Assembly: GCA_002127415.1 (NCBI GenBank)
Contig: MWJR01000146.1
Location: 1 to 12,650 of the forward strand
Length of the DNA: 12,650 nucleotides
DNA from: Calditrichaeota bacterium AABM5.125.24
GTDB taxonomy: Bacteria > Electryoneota > AABM5-125-24 > Hatepunaeales > Hatepunaeaceae
Direction of reading: 5' to 3'
The position numbers and the translations under genes were made by a program. This document shows positions 7,763 to 12,650 of the stretch, in pieces; position 1 is the first letter of the stretch, and every line of letters starts with the position of its first letter. The notes under the pieces were generated by a model. The model saw only the letters and a list, made by a program, of their open reading frames with translations. It had not been told where the DNA came from and did no database searches.

Positions 7763-10700
7763 TCACCCAAGCCCAATCTTCTCAAGGCAACAATTCTGGT
7801 TATCCTCATTCCCCTGGTCGCATCCGCAATCGAACGCAGCGGCCGGCTCTCGACGGACGAGACCTGGCGCACCGGCGACAGTCCGGTTATGGTAGGGGAA
7901 CTGCTCACAGTGGAGCGGGACGTCACATTGACAATCGAACCCGGCGTTGAGGTGCGCTTCGCCGCCACTGCAGGGCTGGTCATTCTGGGTGATCTAATTG
8001 CCAGGGGCACGGAAGGGGACTCCATCCGCTTCACCTCTACTGAGGAAGGCAGACCGGGGGCCTGGGGAGGTATTTACATCCGTGGCGCCTGGGAGGAGCC
8101 GGAGGACATCGAAGAAGAGGGCGGCGCCCCCGGCGGCAGAACCACGCTCGAATACTGCATCATCGAATACGCCGGCAACGAAGACGTGGAGATAGGCTCT
8201 GCGATCCAGGTGACAGCCGCAGGGCCACGCCTGGTCAACTCAACCATACGTGAATGCCGTGGCCTGAAAGGGACCCTCAACTGCAGCAATCTCGGTCGCC
8301 CTCTCATCAAGAATTGCCTATTCTCGGGCAACCACGCCCGAAGGGGTGGGGCTGTGAGCGCCAGTGTCGGTTCGCAGGCTGTCCTGGAGGGAAACACATT
8401 TACCTTCAACCGCTCGGATGACCACGGCGGAGCCATCTACCTTACCCTGGCCTCGGCCGAGGTAATATCCAACAGCTTCCTCGGCAACCGAGCCGACGGC
8501 CACGGCGGGGCCGTATATGCCGCAACAGCTCCGAAGATCGTGCTGCGAGGCAACACCTTCATCGGCAACAGCTCGAGACTGGGCTCACACAACCTGTTTC
8601 TCACCAAGCGTTTCACCGCCGAGATCAAGGATAACCTCTTCGACTCGGTCGATTCGACCAGCGTGATGATCTACCTCCACGGAGCCAGCCAGGACGTGGA
8701 TGCCACCGGCAACTGGTGGGGTAACCCGATCACCTTCTCCTTTAAGGATGCGATTCGCGACCGCAATGATGACGCCGTGGAACCCTTCGTCAATTACCAG
8801 CCATACCTGTGGGCGCCGCCTGAGGCTCAACCCGCCAATCCGACCCGTGTCGATTCTATCATCCTGTGTCGTGACGACAATTACACCGAAGAGATCCCCC
8901 GCGGAGTCGCCGAGGGTGCGCTGCTGCGGATAAGGCTGGCCGGCGAGGACGGTGACCCCCATTTTCGTGAAGTCATCCAGGCGCGGGTCAGGTCAATCTT
9001 TGACCCAGAGGGGATTGCTGTCCCTCTGAGAGAGACGGCTCCCAACAACGGCATCTACGTGGGACGCGGAAAGGTCGAGAGATTCAGCGAGCAGGAGGAT
9101 TATACCATCGGCAGCCGGGAGGGGGGCGAGGTCATTATCTGGGCGCCGTTCATGCCCGAGGTGGAGGTGGTTTACCAGACGATGTCACCCAAGCCGCTGG
9201 CCGAGGACTTCACCGTGGCTCTGGTTGGCAAAGAGGACCTGACCCATCTGATAGATCACAACCCCAACTTCTCCTGGGGATATTTCGACGTGCTCGAGAG
9301 CCCCCAGCTCAGCTACCAGCTGCAGGTCTTCCCGGCGGTGGGGACAGAGGTGCGCGGGCCCCTGGTCTGGGACGCCGGCGAGGTGCGCACCAAGGAGAAG
9401 AGCTCCGTCTATAACGGCACCCCGCTCGAAGACGGGGAGGGCTACCTGGCTCAGCTGAAGGTCTGGAACGGCAGGTTCTGGAGCGAGACAATCGAGCTCG
9501 CCGTCCGGATGAACAGCCTGCCGACGGTTCCCTCGGTAACCTCACCCACGCCGGACCAGCTGGTGCCGCTTGACAGGCCGGAGCTGGTGGCTGCGGTATC
9601 GACCGACAGTGAAGGTGATTCGCTCACCTACCGCTTCGAGCTGTCCCTCCTCGAAGAGGAGCAGCCGGTGTGGGAGGCCAGCGGCATCCCTGCGACCGAC
9701 GGCGAGGTCATCTATTCGGGCGCAAGCCTTGCGCCCCTACATGAAAACCGGGGCTATTCCTTCCGGGTGCGGGCCTTCGACCAGCTTGAAGATGGGGAGT
9801 GGAGTGAGCCGAGGATATTTTACGTCAACGCCAGAGAGGAGGCCCCTGACCCCTTTGACCTCAGCGCCCCGGAAGACGGCGCCGACATCTACCTCCTGCA
9901 TCCCACCATCGCCTGGCAGGTGGCCATCGACCCCGACCCGCTCTCATCGGTTACATACACCCTCGAGGTTGACAGCTCGGCGTCATTCGCTTCACCCCTG
10001 GTCTATGCGGCTATCCCCGATACCGTATTCACCCTGCCGGATTCGCTCGCCAACCTCACCCAATACTACTGGCGGGTGACGGCCATCGACAACACCGACC
10101 GGAGCACGGTATCGCCGGAAGTGCGGCGCTTCTTCGTGGACACCACCCCGTCCGTGCCCGAAATGACCGCACCGCTGACCGGCGAAGAGCGGGCGCCGGC
10201 TGATGTGCTGAGCTGGCAGGCCTCCTCCGATCCCAACCCCGACGACCTCATATTCTACGAGATCGAGGCCTACGAATCGCCCGCCCTCGAGCAGATGGCC
10301 GCATCCAGAACGGGCTGGACGGATACCACGCTGTCCGTCAACGCCCTTGAAGGCTGGGACGGGTTGGAGGATAATCACGTCTATCACTGGCGGTTGCGGG
10401 CTCGTGACAACCACAACGCCGCATCACAGTTCAGCGGCTCCGGCTCGTTCTTCTTCAATCGCTACAACGATCCGCCCGACCCGGTGGAGGCCTTCACGGC
10501 TCCCGGCGACACCGTCACCGGCACCACCGACATCATCTTCACCTGGCAGGAGGCATCGGACCCGGACCTCTCCGACCCTGCATCGACGCTGGTCTATGAG
10601 CTGCAGTGCTCCCTTGGCGAGTTTGAAGAGGCTGAGGTGCGTGAATTCAGCTCCGAACCGGGCCTGACCGACCTCACGGTTCCCCTGGACGACAACCTGC

Positions 10701-12650
10701 TCTGGCGCTACCGCATCCGCACCCGGGACGATGAGGATGCCGCCTCCCCATGGAGCCCGGTGGGGACGGTGCTGGTCAATGTGGCCGAAGACCCGCCCGC
10801 ACCGTTCGCGCTCACCTCCCCGGCCGAAGATGAGCTGGTGGTGGAGCTCGACTCACTGATGTTCAGCTGGGCACTCAGCAGCGACCCTGACTGGGAATCG
10901 TCTATCATCTATCGTCTTGAACTTTTGCCTCCAGAGGGGGAGCCCTTCATAACCGAGCTCGAAGAGGCCCGGTATCACTACAAGGCAGTGCTGGAGAACG
11001 AGGCGGGCTACAGCTGGCGGGTCACAGCGCTTGACAATACCGGCCTGGAAACGTCCTGCGACGCCGGATTCAGCTTCCGAACCTCCACCACCCCGACCGC
11101 ACCAGCGGCAGCGCCGATGCCGGTGGAGTTGATGCCGGACGACCCGCTGGCGTTCACCGGCGCCACAGACCCCAATCCCGCCGACCTGCTCACCTACACC
11201 CTGGAAGTATCACCCGGCGAGGCATTCGAGCCGCTCCTTGTTCACGTAGAGGAGTATCCTCACAGCGAGGGGACGATGACGGCCCCGGTTGGGTCTCTGT
11301 CCGGGCAGGAGCAGCTCGAAGACGACCGCGACTACTTCTTCCGTGTGCGCGCCACCGACAACCACGGGTTCAGCGGCCCCTTCTCGGACCCGGTTCCTTT
11401 CCGCTTCAACCGCGAAAACGACCCCCCCGAACCGCCGGTGGAGCCGATCGGCCCAGGCGATAACGAGGTGGTCAGATCGCAGCAGCCGGAGCTCACCTGG
11501 GGCGCAGCTTCCGACGAGGACCTCTCCGACCCACCCGAACTGCTGGTCTATGACATACGGTTCGACTCCGACGGCGAGCTGGATGAGGGCGCCGCGTTCG
11601 AGTATTCCAGCGACCCCGGTGCGACAAGCTTCACGCTTCCGTCCCCGCTGAACGACAACACCCCCTGGGTCTGGCAGGTGCGCACCCGCGACGATGACGG
11701 CGCAGTCTCGGAGTGGTCATCCGTGCTGCCGATACTGGTGAACGTCGAGGAGGACCCCCCATCCCTGCCCGCACCCCGGAGACCCACCAGCGAGCAGAAC
11801 CTGAACATACTTGGCCCGATAACCTTTGAATGGAGCGCCTCGGTTGATCCCGACTACCAGTCGTCGGTCATATATAACCTCGAATACGGCGTCGAGCCGG
11901 AGCTGGAGGGCGCAAAGCTTGTCGAAGGGCTCACCGAAGTCAGCTTCACCGATGAAGGCCCCCTGGAGAATATGACCTACTTCTGGCGGGTGACCGCTGT
12001 GGACAACACCGGTCTTGAGACAGCATCACAGGTGCAGTCGTTCATCCTCGATACCCGTCCGACCACACCGGAGCCGATAGTTACGGCCGATGTAGTCGAA
12101 CTTACCCCTGAGGGCGCACTGACATGGACCCTCTCCATCGACCCCAACCCGGAAGATAAGGTCACCTATGATCTCCAGATCGGTATCGATGTGGAATCGC
12201 CTGAAGGCAAGGTTGCAGAGGCCGAGGCTGAAGCGACCACCTTAACAGTGCCGATGTCGCAGATACTCCGGGACAACCAGGTCTTCAGTTGGCGGGTGCG
12301 GGCCATCGATGACCACGGGATTGCCTCCGAATGGAGCAACGCCTCTAAATTCTTCTACAACGAGAAGAACGACCCTCCGGATGTGGTGTCGGAGCTTCTC
12401 AAGCCTATGGATAAAGAGGAGGTCTCATCTATCGCGCTTGGTTGGGGTGCCACCACCGATCCGGACTTCTCCGACACGCCGGAGCTGCTCTCTTATCGGG
12501 TCGAGCTCAGCCAGGATAAGGTATTCGGCGAGCAGGTCATAACCGTAAAGACCAAACCCGGGATTACCAATGCCCGTGCTGTCGATCTGGAAGACGACAG
12601 CTGGTGGTTCTGGCGGGTGCGTGCCGTCGATGATGAAGGGGTGGAGGGGC
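7760..12650 (+). CDS. Giant secreted beta-helix / fibronectin-III-repeat surface protein (3' end beyond window)
   Basis: The frame is open from ATG at 7760 to the window edge, giving 1,630 codons with no stop. The start is supported by AGGAG at 7749-7753, six bases upstream, and by a signal peptide (MSPKPNLL, hydrophobic core, VASA|IE, cleavage near residue 23). Residues about 40-345 look like a right-handed parallel beta-helix. Coils carry Asn-x-Phe followed by Gly-Gly-Ala, with the Asn at residues 185, 212, 238 and 265 (a 26-27-residue rung), and GNWWGNP lies near 316-322. Residues about 360-474 form a beta-sandwich with the motif ETAPNNGIYVGRG. Residues about 475-583 resemble the Fn3-like N-terminal domain of GH78 rhamnosidases (NPNFSW, VWDAGEV, YNGTPLEDGEGYLAQLKVW). 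A further Fn3-like unit (584-692) precedes nine modules in C-A-B order. No catalytic motif is recognised. The role is inferred as a surface adhesin or structural protein, possibly T9SS cargo given the divergent sprA. A C-terminal sorting domain cannot be assessed. Function is unknown; a coding call is very secure. Confidence 0.95.
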   Translation, partial: MSPKPNLLKATILVILIPLVASAIERSGRLSTDETWRTGDSPVMVGELLTVERDVTLTIEPGVEVRFAATAGLVILGDLIARGTEGDSIRFTSTEEGRPGAWGGIYIRGAWEEPEDIEEEGGAPGGRTTLEYCIIEYAGNEDVEIGSAIQVTAAGPRLVNSTIRECRGLKGTLNCSNLGRPLIKNCLFSGNHARRGGAVSASVGSQAVLEGNTFTFNRSDDHGGAIYLTLASAEVISNSFLGNRADGHGGAVYAATAPKIVLRGNTFIGNSSRLGSHNLFLTKRFTAEIKDNLFDSVDSTSVMIYLHGASQDVDATGNWWGNPITFSFKDAIRDRNDDAVEPFVNYQPYLWAPPEAQPANPTRVDSIILCRDDNYTEEIPRGVAEGALLRIRLAGEDGDPHFREVIQARVRSIFDPEGIAVPLRETAPNNGIYVGRGKVERFSEQEDYTIGSREGGEVIIWAPFMPEVEVVYQTMSPKPLAEDFTVALVGKEDLTHLIDHNPNFSWGYFDVLESPQLSYQLQVFPAVGTEVRGPLVWDAGEVRTKEKSSVYNGTPLEDGEGYLAQLKVWNGRFWSETIELAVRMNSLPTVPSVTSPTPDQLVPLDRPELVAAVSTDSEGDSLTYRFELSLLEEEQPVWEASGIPATDGEVIYSGASLAPLHENRGYSFRVRAFDQLEDGEWSEPRIFYVNAREEAPDPFDLSAPEDGADIYLLHPTIAWQVAIDPDPLSSVTYTLEVDSSASFASPLVYAAIPDTVFTLPDSLANLTQYYWRVTAIDNTDRSTVSPEVRRFFVDTTPSVPEMTAPLTGEERAPADVLSWQASSDPNPDDLIFYEIEAYESPALEQMAASRTGWTDTTLSVNALEGWDGLEDNHVYHWRLRARDNHNAASQFSGSGSFFFNRYNDPPDPVEAFTAPGDTVTGTTDIIFTWQEASDPDLSDPASTLVYELQCSLGEFEEAEVREFSSEPGLTDLTVPLDDNLLWRYRIRTRDDEDAASPWSPVGTVLVNVAEDPPAPFALTSPAEDELVVELDSLMFSWALSSDPDWESSIIYRLELLPPEGEPFITELEEARYHYKAVLENEAGYSWRVTALDNTGLETSCDAGFSFRTSTTPTAPAAAPMPVELMPDDPLAFTGATDPNPADLLTYTLEVSPGEAFEPLLVHVEEYPHSEGTMTAPVGSLSGQEQLEDDRDYFFRVRATDNHGFSGPFSDPVPFRFNRENDPPEPPVEPIGPGDNEVVRSQQPELTWGAASDEDLSDPPELLVYDIRFDSDGELDEGAAFEYSSDPGATSFTLPSPLNDNTPWVWQVRTRDDDGAVSEWSSVLPILVNVEEDPPSLPAPRRPTSEQNLNILGPITFEWSASVDPDYQSSVIYNLEYGVEPELEGAKLVEGLTEVSFTDEGPLENMTYFWRVTAVDNTGLETASQVQSFILDTRPTTPEPIVTADVVELTPEGALTWTLSIDPNPEDKVTYDLQIGIDVESPEGKVAEAEAEATTLTVPMSQILRDNQVFSWRVRAIDDHGIASEWSNASKFFYNEKNDPPDVVSELLKPMDKEEVSSIALGWGATTDPDFSDTPELLSYRVELSQDKVFGEQVITVKTKPGITNARAVDLEDDSWWFWRVRAVDDEGVEG
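9836..12650 (+). repeat. Three-module (C-A-B) super-repeat of fibronectin-III-like domains
   Basis: Nine consecutive domains of 101-111 residues, the last cut by the window edge, fall into three types that recur in fixed order. Type C (9836-10144, 10787-11089, 11750-12055) carries DPD-x(3)-S-(V/I)-x-Y and ends in RVTA(I/L/V)DNT. Type A (10145-10465, 11090-11416, 12056-12367) carries DPNP and ends R-D/T/D-(N/D)H-(N/G), then an F-x-N junction before NDPP. Type B (10466-10786, 11417-11749, 12368 to the edge) carries D-(P/E)-D-(L/F)-SD-(P/T), with RTRDD or RAVDD, and VNV before EDPP. Distances between equivalent DPD/DPN sites are 318 and 321 codons for C, 313 and 324 for A, and 318 and 315 for B. 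Same-type copies are more alike than adjacent domains, especially at their junctions, so the ancestral duplicated unit was probably the triad. Confidence 0.88.

Noticed and set aside
9570..12542. Several shorter ORFs on both strands within the giant gene
   Set aside because: They are out-of-frame shadows. The frame from 7760 is uninterrupted and shows periodic domain structure throughout.

Overview
The window holds two large, divergently transcribed genes for cell-envelope or secretion proteins. They are separated by a 612-bp intergenic region (7148-7759), and small palindromic repeat elements sit at both ends of the left-hand gene. By eye the DNA is moderately GC-rich. The left gene is a full-length homologue of SprA/Sov, the outer-membrane translocon of the type IX secretion system (T9SS). 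This suggests a diderm of the Fibrobacteres-Chlorobi-Bacteroidetes (FCB) superphylum or an allied candidate phylum. The GC-rich sequence, GTG start and divergence from classical Bacteroidetes SprA make a non-Bacteroidetes lineage plausible, but this is inference.

Layout. Positions 1-361 contain no gene. They carry a strongly structured palindromic element (about 7-341), and a second, smaller element (132-285) has inserted inside it. The insert has perfect 16-bp terminal inverted repeats and a 4-bp target duplication (CTAC). Removing it restores a hairpin of the outer element. Positions 362-7147 (minus) are sprA. Positions 7148-7759 hold a second copy of the small inverted-repeat element (7250-7380), an AT-rich stretch with a hairpin, a cluster of palindromes (7617-7682), and the ribosome-binding site of the right-hand gene, which lies in a perfect small hairpin.

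Positions 7760-12650 (plus) are the first 1,630 codons of a giant secreted protein that runs off the window. It has a signal peptide, a right-handed parallel beta-helix, a beta-sandwich, and then at least nine fibronectin-III-like domains after two leading ones. The nine domains are not a simple tandem array. They follow a three-module order (C-A-B, C-A-B, C-A-B) with a super-period of 313-324 codons.

How they may work together: SprA exports large folded proteins across the outer membrane. The divergent giant protein is a reasonable candidate cargo, such as an adhesin, a stalk-like surface protein or a polysaccharide-interacting protein. The C-terminal T9SS sorting domain that would settle this lies outside the window. 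The most noteworthy items are the nested mobile elements next to sprA and the higher-order domain repeat of the giant protein.
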